Assembly: GCA_030151165.1 (NCBI GenBank)
Contig: JASLEM010000122.1
Location: 1-9,722, forward strand
Reading direction: 5' to 3'
Source of the DNA: Burkholderiaceae bacterium
GTDB taxonomy: Bacteria; Pseudomonadota; Gammaproteobacteria; Burkholderiales; Burkholderiaceae
DNA: 9,722 nt
Positions within the stretch are counted from its first letter, which is position 1. The number at the start of each line of letters is the position of its first letter. The translations under genes were made by a program, and so were the position numbers. Under the pieces are notes generated by a model. The model saw only the letters and a program-made list of their open reading frames with translations. It did not search any database and was not told where the DNA came from. Positions 1 to 5,369 of this stretch are shown piece after piece.

Positions 1-358
1 CCACGCCGCGCACGACGGCCGCGCCGGTGTACGCGAGGTACCACGCGGCGGGCGACAGCGGCGTCACGAGCAGAAACACGAGGTTGCCGGTGACCTTGCT
101 CTGGATCAGCGACGACGAGCTGTTGGCGAACGCGTTCTGCAGCACGCTCATCATCACCAGGCCGGGGATGAGGAACTGCACGTAGCTCACGCCGTCGTAG
201 ACGCTGACGCGCCCGGTCAGCGCGTGCCCGAAGACGAGCAGGTACATGATCGCCGTGAGCACCGGCGCGGCGACGGTCTGGAAGGCGACCTTCCAGAAGC
301 GCAGGACTTCCTTGCGGAACAGCGGCCGGGCGCCGGCGAGGACGATGCGGGCGCTCAT
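1..358 (-). CDS. yadH: ABC-2 type exporter permease, YadH-like (3' end cut by window edge)
   Basis: This is the membrane subunit of an ABC-2 type exporter, working with the ATPase encoded just upstream. Only the first 119 residues are present; the YadH family runs to about 250-260. The N-terminus is short and cytoplasmic with a basic amphipathic stretch (RPLFRKEVLRFWK, about residues 11-23). Hydrophobic segments follow at about 27-46 and 60-78, and a third begins near 104. The YadH-typical motif QFLIPGLVMMSV is at 61-72. The ATG at 358 was chosen because a strong GGAGG (366-370) lies 7 bases upstream. This ATG overlaps the stop of a 22-codon frame (ATGA), so translation is probably coupled. 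Family membership is secure from similarity to E. coli YadH as I remember it; the substrate is unknown. Confidence 0.9.
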   Translation of the reverse strand, partial: MSARIVLAGARPLFRKEVLRFWKVAFQTVAAPVLTAIMYLLVFGHALTGRVSVYDGVSYVQFLIPGLVMMSVLQNAFANSSSSLIQSKVTGNLVFLLVTPLSPAAWYLAYTGAAVVRGV

Positions 359-423
359 TTGGATGCCTCCGTCCTGTGGACTGCGGCGCGAGCGCCCTTC
401 GGAACGGCCGTGCGGGCGCTCAT
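346..423 (-). repeat. 13-bp direct repeat covering two successive start codons
   Basis: ATGAGCGCCCGCA occurs at 423-411 and again at 358-346 on the minus strand. Both copies begin with a start codon. They are offset by 65 bases, which is not a multiple of three, so the first copy opens a short frame that ends exactly where the second begins. It may be a local duplication of the permease start region or chance in GC-rich DNA with similar N-terminal codons. Confidence 0.6.
355..423 (-). CDS. possible 22-residue coupling minigene between the ABC ATPase and permease genes
   Basis: A frame of 22 codons starts at an ATG overlapping the ATPase stop (TGA 420-422, ATG 421-423). Its own stop, TGA 355-357, overlaps the permease ATG (356-358). 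GAGG (431-434) sits 7 bases upstream of its ATG, a good ribosome binding site inside the ATPase 3' end. The peptide starts MSAR, like the permease, because the first 13 bases of the two genes are identical. It is basic and Arg/Ala/Lys-rich with no hydrophobic segment. The likely role is to carry ribosomes from ATPase to permease rather than to make a functional peptide. It could also be the remnant of an older permease start. Translation is unproven. Confidence 0.4.
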   Translation of the reverse strand: MSARTAVPKGARAAVHRTEASK

Positions 424-1322
424 GGGCGGGCCTCGTTGGTCATGATGTCCAGGAACACGTCTTCCAGGTCCGAGCGGCCGATCTCCAGATCCTCGACCGG
501 CACGCCGGCTTCGCGCAGCTGCGCGAGCACGGCCTCGACGTCGGCGGCGTCGCGCGCGCTCACCTGCGCGAAGCGGCCGGTCACGCGCGCGCGTTCCGCG
601 AGGCTCGCGGGCAGCGCGTGGTCGGTCTTGAAGCGCAGCATCGTCGTCGCGGTGCCGGCGAGCAGCTCGGACGTGCGCTCCAGCGCGACGACCCTGCCCA
701 GCTTCATCATGGCGATGCGCTGGCACAGCGCCTCGGCTTCCTCGAGGTAGTGCGTGGTCAGCAGCACGGTGTGGCCTTCGCGGTTGAGGCGGGCGATGAA
801 CTGCCACAGCGTCTGGCGCAGCTCGACGTCCACCCCGGCGGTCGGCTCGTCGAGCACGATCACCGGCGGGCGGTGCACCAGCGCCTGCGCGACGAGCACG
901 CGGCGCTTCATGCCGCCCGAGAGCTGGCGCATGTTGGCATTGGCCTTGTCGGCCAGGCCGAGGCTGGCCAGCAGCTCGTCGATCCACGCGTCGTTGTTGC
1001 GCACGCCGAAGTAGCCGCTCTGGATGCGCAGCGTCTCGCGCACCGAGAAGAACGGGTCGAACACCAGCTCCTGCGGCACGATGCCGAGCGACTTGCGCGC
1101 GGCCGCGTAGTCGTCGACGACGTCGTGGCCCATCACCGTGACCTTGCCGCGCGTGGCGCGCGCGAGGCCGGCGAGGATGCTGATCAGCGAGGTCTTGCCG
1201 GCGCCGTTGGGCCCGAGCAGGCCGAAGAACTCGCCGGGCTGGACGTCGAACGAGACGCCGGCCAGCGCCTTGACGCCGCTGGCATAGGTCTTCTCGACCT
1301 GTTGGAAGGAAATCGCGGACAT
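420..1322 (-). CDS. yadG: ABC exporter ATPase subunit, YadG-like
   Basis: This is the nucleotide-binding subunit (300 residues) of an ABC-2 exporter, powering the adjacent YadH-like permease. The ABC motifs are complete and in order: Walker A GPNGAGKTS at 37-45, Q-loop Q84 (VPQE), signature LSGGM at 134-138, Walker B VIVLDE at 154-159 and switch histidine H191 (TTHYLEEAE). The region GYFGVRN (103-109) and the phrase EPTAGVDVELR are typical of the YadG branch. The C-terminal part (after about 215) ends with SDLEDVFLDIM, the usual exporter ATPase tail. The start could be ATG 1322 or GTG 1328; neither has a clear ribosome binding site, and ATG 1322 was preferred. The stop overlaps the next frame by ATGA. 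The substrate cannot be read from the sequence. The divergent TetR gene is a likely regulator. Confidence 0.93.
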   Translation of the reverse strand: MSAISFQQVEKTYASGVKALAGVSFDVQPGEFFGLLGPNGAGKTSLISILAGLARATRGKVTVMGHDVVDDYAAARKSLGIVPQELVFDPFFSVRETLRIQSGYFGVRNNDAWIDELLASLGLADKANANMRQLSGGMKRRVLVAQALVHRPPVIVLDEPTAGVDVELRQTLWQFIARLNREGHTVLLTTHYLEEAEALCQRIAMMKLGRVVALERTSELLAGTATTMLRFKTDHALPASLAERARVTGRFAQVSARDAADVEAVLAQLREAGVPVEDLEIGRSDLEDVFLDIMTNEARP

Positions 1323-1330
1323 AAGCACGG

Positions 1331-1347
1331 GATTGTAGGAAGCAATC
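1331..1347. promoter_or_regulatory. candidate operator dyad over the -10 region of the ABC exporter operon
   Basis: GATTG (1331-1335) and CAATC (1343-1347) form an inverted repeat with a 7-base centre. Reading on the minus strand, TACAAT (1337-1332) inside it matches a sigma70 -10 box in five of six positions. A poor -35 (TAGAGG, 1361-1356) lies 18 bases upstream. A wider pair, TTGTAG (1333-1338) and CTACAA (1359-1364), shares the same space. A short dyad over a -10 box in the gap between a TetR gene and its divergent target is a common operator arrangement. Binding is inferred. Confidence 0.4.
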
Positions 1348-1400
1348 GGGAAGTGCCTCTACAACACGGGAATGCCGATCTGTGCATCGCCGTGGCGGGG

Positions 1401-1409
1401 TGCTAGATT
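1401..1409 (+). promoter_or_regulatory. possible extended -10 promoter for the TetR-family gene
   Basis: TGCTAGATT reads as an extended -10 (TG, one base, then TAGATT with four of six consensus matches). A weak -35, TGTGCA (1381-1386), lies 17 bases upstream. Transcription would start near 1416, leaving a leader of about 20 bases that holds GGAG (1421-1424), the probable ribosome binding site of the ATG at 1436. Confidence 0.35.
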
Positions 1410-1435
1410 GCGCGGAGTCCGGAGAAGAAGAACGC

Positions 1436-2089
1436 ATGGAAGCCAAGAAACCAAGACGCACCGCCGAACGCATCCTCGAAGTCACCCTCGACCTGTTCAA
1501 CCGCTTCGGTGAGCCGAACGTGTCGACGACGCTGATCTCGGCGGAGCTGCACATCAGCCCGGGCAACCTGTACTACCACTACCCGGCGAAGGACGAGCTG
1601 ATCAACGCGCTGTTCGACCGCTACGAAAAGGGGTTGAACGAGCTGCTGCAGGCCGCCGACCACGTCTCCAACGTGGAGGACGCGTGGCTGTTCTTCCACA
1701 TGCTGTTCGAGCTGATCTGGCAATACCGCTTCCTGTACCGCGACCTGAACGACCTGCTGTCGAAGAACCGCCGGCTCGAGACGCACTTCCAGTTCGTGCT
1801 GAAGCACAAGTCGCGCGCGGTCGAGGCCATCCTCGACGGCCTGAACCGCCACAGCGCCGTGCGCCTCGACCGGCGCGACGTGCCGGCGGTCGCGACGTCG
1901 ATGGTGGTCGTCCTCACCTACTGGCTCAGCTACGAGTACGTGCGCGACCCGCGCAAGGCGCTCGAGCCCGAAGCCGCCGGCGCGACGCTCGCCCGCGGCG
2001 CCTGGCACGTGCTGAGCCTGCTCACGCCCTACCTCGAACCCGCCGCGCGCGAGCACCTGCTGACGCTCGCGGGCGCGTACAAGTCCTGA
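1436..2089 (+). CDS. TetR/AcrR-family transcriptional repressor
   Basis: This is a 217-residue DNA-binding repressor. The N-terminal TetR domain covers about residues 8-55, with the recognition helix region in NVSTTLISAELHISPGNLYYHY (28-49); the SPGNLYYHY pattern is diagnostic. The C-terminal all-helical part (about 60-205) resembles the PF13972-type ligand domain, with the aromatic segment AWLFFHMLFELIWQYRFLYRDL. The ATG at 1436 was preferred over an in-frame upstream start at 1382, because the basic MEAKKPRRTAERIL begins the domain in the normal place and a GGAG precedes it. The gene diverges from the YadG/YadH-like exporter, which is the most likely target. A TPR-like gene follows 28 bases downstream on the same strand. 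The ligand is unknown, but regulators of this branch near acyl-CoA genes sometimes sense fatty acyl compounds; that is speculative here. Confidence 0.92.
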   Translation: MEAKKPRRTAERILEVTLDLFNRFGEPNVSTTLISAELHISPGNLYYHYPAKDELINALFDRYEKGLNELLQAADHVSNVEDAWLFFHMLFELIWQYRFLYRDLNDLLSKNRRLETHFQFVLKHKSRAVEAILDGLNRHSAVRLDRRDVPAVATSMVVVLTYWLSYEYVRDPRKALEPEAAGATLARGAWHVLSLLTPYLEPAAREHLLTLAGAYKS

Positions 2090-2117
2090 AACATCAACGA
2101 ACCTCGCGAGACACGCC

Positions 2118-2894
2118 ATGGCCAAATGGACCGCCTTCCCCTATGACGCCGACGACTACACCTACGACGCCGCGGCGCTGAAGAAGCACTGGGCACGCCT
2201 GCACAAGGGCGACGCCGAGCCGTTCCCGAAGGACGAGGCCGTGCTCGCGGCCTGGGCGCTGTACCACGCGGGCCAGTTCCAGAAGGCGCACGACGCCGGC
2301 CTGAAGGCGGGCGGCGCGGGCATCAATGTGGCGAACAAGGCGCAGGCGATCTACGCGAACTACCTCGAGACCAGCGAGAAGACCAAGCTCGCGATGTTCA
2401 TGGAGGTCGCCGACCGCGCCGAGGCGCTCGCCAAGGCCGAACCGAAGAACGCCGCCGCCCACTACTGGATGGCCTACGCGCTCGGCCGCTACAGCCAGGG
2501 CATCAGCGTCGCGAAGGCGCTGACGCAGGGCCTCGGGGCCAAGGTCAAGAACGCGCTCGAGACCACCATCGCCCTGGCGCCCAAGCACGCCGACGCCCAC
2601 ATCGCGCTCGGCGCCTTCCACGCGGAGGTCATCGACAAGGTCGGCAAGCTGCTGGGCAAGACGCAGGGCGCGGACACCGCGACCGGCCTGAAGATGTTCA
2701 AGGAAGCGCTCGCGCTGAACCCCGACTCGGCGATCGCCCGCGTCGAGTACGCGAACGGCCTCGTCATGCTCGAGGGCGACAAGCGCATGAAGGAAGCCGA
2801 GGCGCTCTACGCCGAGGCCGCCGAGTGCAAGCCGCTGGACGCGATGGAGCGCCTGGACGTCGAGATGGCGAAGGCGGAACTCGAGGACGAATAG
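2118..2894 (+). CDS. hypothetical TPR-like repeat protein
   Basis: This is a 258-residue soluble protein with no signal peptide or membrane segment. It is built of helical tetratricopeptide-like units. AWALYHAGQFQKAHDAGLKAG (45-65), AHYWMAYALGRYSQG (114-128), ALETTIALAPKHADAHIALGAF (146-167), GLKMFKEALALNPDSAIARVEYANGLV (190-216) and KEAEALYAEAAECKP (225-239) carry the small/large residue pattern and the P-then-helix breaks of TPRs. Such proteins are scaffolds for protein contacts; no catalytic motif is visible. It begins with an acidic aromatic stretch, FPYDADDYTYD. It follows the TetR gene by 28 bases and is probably co-transcribed with it. The ATG at 2118 has only a weak ribosome binding site. 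The function is not recognised. Confidence 0.8.
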   Translation: MAKWTAFPYDADDYTYDAAALKKHWARLHKGDAEPFPKDEAVLAAWALYHAGQFQKAHDAGLKAGGAGINVANKAQAIYANYLETSEKTKLAMFMEVADRAEALAKAEPKNAAAHYWMAYALGRYSQGISVAKALTQGLGAKVKNALETTIALAPKHADAHIALGAFHAEVIDKVGKLLGKTQGADTATGLKMFKEALALNPDSAIARVEYANGLVMLEGDKRMKEAEALYAEAAECKPLDAMERLDVEMAKAELEDE

Positions 2895-2905
2895 GCCGAA
2901 TAGGC
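2888..2905 (+). repeat. 9-bp tandem duplication that doubles the stop codon of the TPR-like gene
   Basis: CGAATAGGC is present twice, head to tail. Each copy contains TAG (2892-2894 and 2901-2903), nine bases apart and therefore in the same frame. The gene thus ends in two in-frame stops. It looks like a small slippage duplication. Confidence 0.75.
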
Positions 2906-3009
2906 CGCGACGAACCCCCACGTTCGAACGCGGCGTCCCCCCAGGACGACTCTGGACGCGCGACCGGACGCGGCGGCATGCTCGAACTCCAAATCAAACG
3001 GGGGTTCCC

Positions 3010-3492
3010 ATGCGTCAATCCGTCTTTCGCCGCTCCATGATCCTGGCCGCCGCCGTCGGCGCCTTCGCCCTGCCGGCGCTGTCCGGTGCGGCCACCCTGC
3101 CCAAGGCCGCGACCACCGCGGGCTACGACGACCTCGCGCCGTTCTCGCAGCGCCTGGACATCGTCCTGAGCGGCGGCTTCGGCCAGGGCACGTTCACCGT
3201 CCCCGCCGGCGTGCGACTGGTCATCGACTACATCTCGGCCGACCTCGCGTGCAACCCGGGCGGCAGCATGCTGTTCGACGTCGCGACCTACCTCAACGGC
3301 GCCGAGGTGGAGTCTCATCTGCCGGTGTTCAACAACGGCGTCATCCTCGGCCAGCAGGTCTTCTCCGTCAGCGCGACGACGCACATCTACGCCGACCCGA
3401 ACACCGTCGTGACGATCGCCCTGCTCGGGCCCTCGACCGGCAGCGGCGGCTCGATCACCGGCGTCTACGGCCACCTCGTGCCGGTGAACTGA
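3010..3492 (+). CDS. hypothetical secreted protein
   Basis: This 160-residue protein has a clear Sec signal peptide. The basic start MRQSVFRR is followed by a hydrophobic core (ILAAAVGAFALPAL, about 11-24), with cleavage likely after A27 or A28 (LSGAA). The mature part of about 132 residues is rich in beta-forming and small residues. It has one cysteine (in DLACNPGG), the segment FTVPAGVRLVIDYIS and a Gly/Ser-rich stretch near the end (GPSTGSGGSITG). It has no lipobox, so it should be periplasmic or released. It lies 115 bases after the TPR-like gene and may be in the same transcript. A run of five G lies just upstream of the ATG. I do not recognise a named family; the composition suggests a small beta-sandwich, but no function can be assigned. 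Confidence 0.8.
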   Translation: MRQSVFRRSMILAAAVGAFALPALSGAATLPKAATTAGYDDLAPFSQRLDIVLSGGFGQGTFTVPAGVRLVIDYISADLACNPGGSMLFDVATYLNGAEVESHLPVFNNGVILGQQVFSVSATTHIYADPNTVVTIALLGPSTGSGGSITGVYGHLVPVN

Positions 3493-3512
3493 CCGCCGAG
3501 CCGATGCACGGA

Positions 3513-3541
3513 CCCTGGGCGGCGCGTCAGCGCTCCCAGGG
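3513..3541. terminator. hairpin between convergent genes, at the WS/DGAT stop codon
   Basis: CCCTGGG (3513-3519) pairs with CCCAGGG (3535-3541), and GCGC (3522-3525) pairs with GCGC (3530-3533) across the tetraloop GTCA. That loop holds the minus-strand gene's TGA stop (3527-3529). No T-run follows on either strand, so it is not a textbook Rho-independent terminator. It may slow polymerase or protect the 3' ends of both convergent transcripts. Confidence 0.4.
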
Positions 3542-4954
3542 CAGCATCATCGCGAGCCACAGCAGCTTGTCGAACTCCGGCCGGAAGCGCTGGACGATCT
3601 CGTCGGGGTCGGGGCACATCACCGCGTCGGTGATCAGGCCGAACTGCACGCCGCCGCCGTAGCTGAGGATGCTGACGCCCATGCCGATGTCGCCCGACGC
3701 CGGCACCCAGAACATCACCTGCTTCAGCGTGCGGCCGCACAGCTGCAGCGGCGTCGCCGGGCCGGGCACGTTGGTCATCACCGCGGTGGCCTTCTTCGCG
3801 AACAGGTTCAACAGTGCGGCCTGCACCGGCTTGATCAGCACGCCCGCCACCGACAGCAGCGCGAACGCGAGCAGCGGCTGGTAGCCACCCTTCAGCTCGT
3901 TCATGCGCCTGCGCACCTCGGCGAGACGGTCGACGGGGTTGGCGATGCCGATCGGCAGCACCAGCGGCACGAGGCCGAAGCGGTTGCCGAGCTGCCACGC
4001 CTTCTCGAGCGGACGCAGGTTCACCGGCACCATCGCGCGGATCTCCATGCCGTCGGTGTCGTCGCCCTTGTCGCGCAGGTAGCTGCCGATCGCGCCCGCG
4101 ACGCTCGCGAGCAGCACGTCGTTGATCGAGCCGCCCATCGCCTGGCCGACGGCCTTCACCTCCGACAGCGGCAGCGGCTCGCCCCATGCCACGCGTTTGC
4201 CCGGCGTCGCCTTGCCCTTGAGACGCGTCGGCGAGTCGTCGGGCATCAGCGCCATCGCGGCAAGGTCGCTGACGACCTGCCCGCCGATGCGCGCCATCTC
4301 CATGCTGCCGGACAAAGGTGCCGTCGGGTCGGCCATCATCTCGACGCCCTTGCCCAGCCCCGCGCCGTACACGCCGATCGCCTTCACCGCGAGGTCGGCC
4401 GCGGGCTTGAGCAGGTAGTCGGCGACCCAGTCGTGCTCGCCTTCCGCGTCCGCTTCGCGCTTGCGGCGCGCGGGCGGCTCCTTGCCGCCGTCGGTGATCG
4501 ACAGCATCACCGAGATCAGCGCGATGCCGTCGGCGATGCAGTGGTGGATGCGCGCGACGAGCGCGCTGCGGCCGGTCTCGAAGTCCTCGAACAGGTGGAA
4601 CTGCCACAGCGGCCGGCTCGGGTTCAGCGGCGACGTGCAGAGGTCGCCAACGTAGGTCTTCAGCGCGTCGAGCGGCGCCTGCCCGCGCGCGAGCTCGAGC
4701 TTCTCGGGCACGACGTGGGCGGCGATGTCGAAGTGGTCGTCGTCGACCCACTGCGCGCCGAGCGCGTCCTCGACGACCTTCTGGCGGAACCGGTGGTACT
4801 TCAGCAGGCCGGTCTCGACGCGCTCGCGCAGGTCGGCCATCGAGATCTGCGGTTCGAGCAGCCAGACCCCGACGATCATCATCAGGTTGGCCTCGGTATC
4901 CATCCTCAGCCAGGCCGTGTCGACCCGCGACATGCGTTCAGCGTTTGCGCTCAA
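3527..4954 (-). CDS. wax ester synthase/diacylglycerol acyltransferase (WS/DGAT family)
   Basis: This 475-residue enzyme has the normal length for bacterial WS/DGATs, which transfer an acyl group from acyl-CoA to a fatty alcohol or diacylglycerol to make wax esters or triacylglycerol at the membrane and lipid-inclusion surface. The catalytic motif HHxxxDG is intact (H137, H138, D142, G143, in IHHCIADG). Also present are the PLW motif (115-117), the NDVLLA motif in the second half, and MTNVPGP near the C-terminus. The N-terminus ERMSRVDTAWLRMD is typical of the family. TTG at 4954 was chosen as start because GGAG (4960-4963) lies 5 bases upstream; an in-frame ATG at 4933 has no such site. It diverges from the acyl-CoA-binding protein gene, which fits a shared acyl-CoA substrate. 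Whether it makes wax ester, triacylglycerol or both cannot be told from sequence. Confidence 0.93.
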   Translation of the reverse strand: MSANAERMSRVDTAWLRMDTEANLMMIVGVWLLEPQISMADLRERVETGLLKYHRFRQKVVEDALGAQWVDDDHFDIAAHVVPEKLELARGQAPLDALKTYVGDLCTSPLNPSRPLWQFHLFEDFETGRSALVARIHHCIADGIALISVMLSITDGGKEPPARRKREADAEGEHDWVADYLLKPAADLAVKAIGVYGAGLGKGVEMMADPTAPLSGSMEMARIGGQVVSDLAAMALMPDDSPTRLKGKATPGKRVAWGEPLPLSEVKAVGQAMGGSINDVLLASVAGAIGSYLRDKGDDTDGMEIRAMVPVNLRPLEKAWQLGNRFGLVPLVLPIGIANPVDRLAEVRRRMNELKGGYQPLLAFALLSVAGVLIKPVQAALLNLFAKKATAVMTNVPGPATPLQLCGRTLKQVMFWVPASGDIGMGVSILSYGGGVQFGLITDAVMCPDPDEIVQRFRPEFDKLLWLAMMLPWER

Positions 4955-4959
4955 GAAAA

Positions 4960-4963
4960 CTCC
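4960..4963 (-). promoter_or_regulatory. ribosome binding site supporting a TTG start for WS/DGAT
   Basis: GGAG on the minus strand, 5 bases before TTG 4954. No comparable site precedes ATG 4933, so this decides the start. Confidence 0.55.
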
Positions 4964-4969
4964 GGTAAC

Positions 4970-4995
4970 GTTATAGAGTGATGTCTCGGCACTCT
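4970..4995. promoter_or_regulatory. candidate operator and -10 box in the WS/DGAT-ACBP divergent region
   Basis: AGAGTG (4975-4980) and CACTCT (4990-4995) are a perfect inverted repeat with a 9-base centre. On the minus strand TATAAC (4975-4970), a five-of-six match to the -10 consensus, directly adjoins it, so the dyad sits in the spacer of a possible WS/DGAT promoter. The -35 candidate is weak (CTGAAG). The start site would fall close to the ribosome binding site, a point against this exact promoter. The 126-base gap between the two genes is visibly less GC-rich than the genes, as expected of a regulatory region. Confidence 0.4.
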
Positions 4996-5080
4996 TCAGC
5001 TCGGCTTGCGAGATTGGTGTTTAACATCCGCCCCGTCAAGCCAGACTTTCACCCACAGCGACCACCACGGAACCGCAGCC

Positions 5081-5335
5081 ATGAGCACTTTGAACGAGCA
5101 ATTCGAACAAGCCGTCGCCGACAGCAAGAACCTGCCCGAGCGCCCGGACAACATGACGATGCTGAAGATCTACGCGCTGTACAAGCAGGCGAGCAGCGGC
5201 GACGTCGACGGCAAGCGCCCGGGCTTCACCGACATGGTCGGCCGCGCGAAGTGGGACGCGTGGAACGAAGTCAAGGGCCAGTCGCCGGACGAAGCCAAGC
5301 AGGCCTACATCGACCTGATCGAAGACCTGAAGTAA
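5081..5335 (+). CDS. acyl-CoA-binding protein (ACBP family)
   Basis: An 84-residue protein with the size and nearly the full signature of the ACBP fold, a four-helix cytosolic protein that binds medium- and long-chain acyl-CoA and buffers or delivers it to enzymes. The region YALYKQASSGDVDGKRPG (31-48) followed by KWDAWNEVKGQSPDEAKQAY (57-76) is diagnostic. Residues matching the known ligand contacts are present: Y31, Y34, K35, K57 and Y76. ATG 5081 was chosen over an in-frame upstream start at 5006, because it places the helix 1 residues at the usual distance; a weak GGAA lies 10 bases upstream. It is divergent from WS/DGAT and convergent with the PHA-system gene, so it probably supplies or protects acyl-CoA for lipid storage. 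ACBPs are universal in eukaryotes but patchy in bacteria. Confidence 0.95.
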   Translation: MSTLNEQFEQAVADSKNLPERPDNMTMLKIYALYKQASSGDVDGKRPGFTDMVGRAKWDAWNEVKGQSPDEAKQAYIDLIEDLK

Positions 5336-5344
5336 GCCCCATCG

Positions 5345-5369
5345 CGCGGCGACGCCCCGGCGCGCCGCG
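5345..5369. terminator. hairpin between the convergent ACBP and PHA-system genes
   Basis: CGCGGCG (5345-5351) pairs with CGCCGCG (5363-5369). An inner CGC/GCG pairing continues the stem after a single bulged A. On the plus strand it is followed by a pyrimidine stretch, TCACTTCTTCTT, which also encodes the lysine tail and TGA stop of the minus-strand gene. It is a plausible weak terminator for the ACBP gene. On the minus strand no T-run follows. Confidence 0.45.

Noticed and set aside
246..1406. A 386-codon plus-strand frame opposite the ABC ATPase
   Set aside because: It is a shadow of the real ATPase gene; the sequence is compositionally biased with no motif.
355..1566. A 403-codon minus-strand frame running across the ATPase into the TetR gene
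   Set aside because: The product is Arg/Ala-rich nonsense over most of its length; only its last 22 codons were kept, as a possible coupling minigene.
3465..4751. A 428-codon frame in a second minus-strand phase of WS/DGAT
   Set aside because: It is an off-phase reading with extreme Arg/Ala content; the true frame carries HHxxxDG and the other family motifs.
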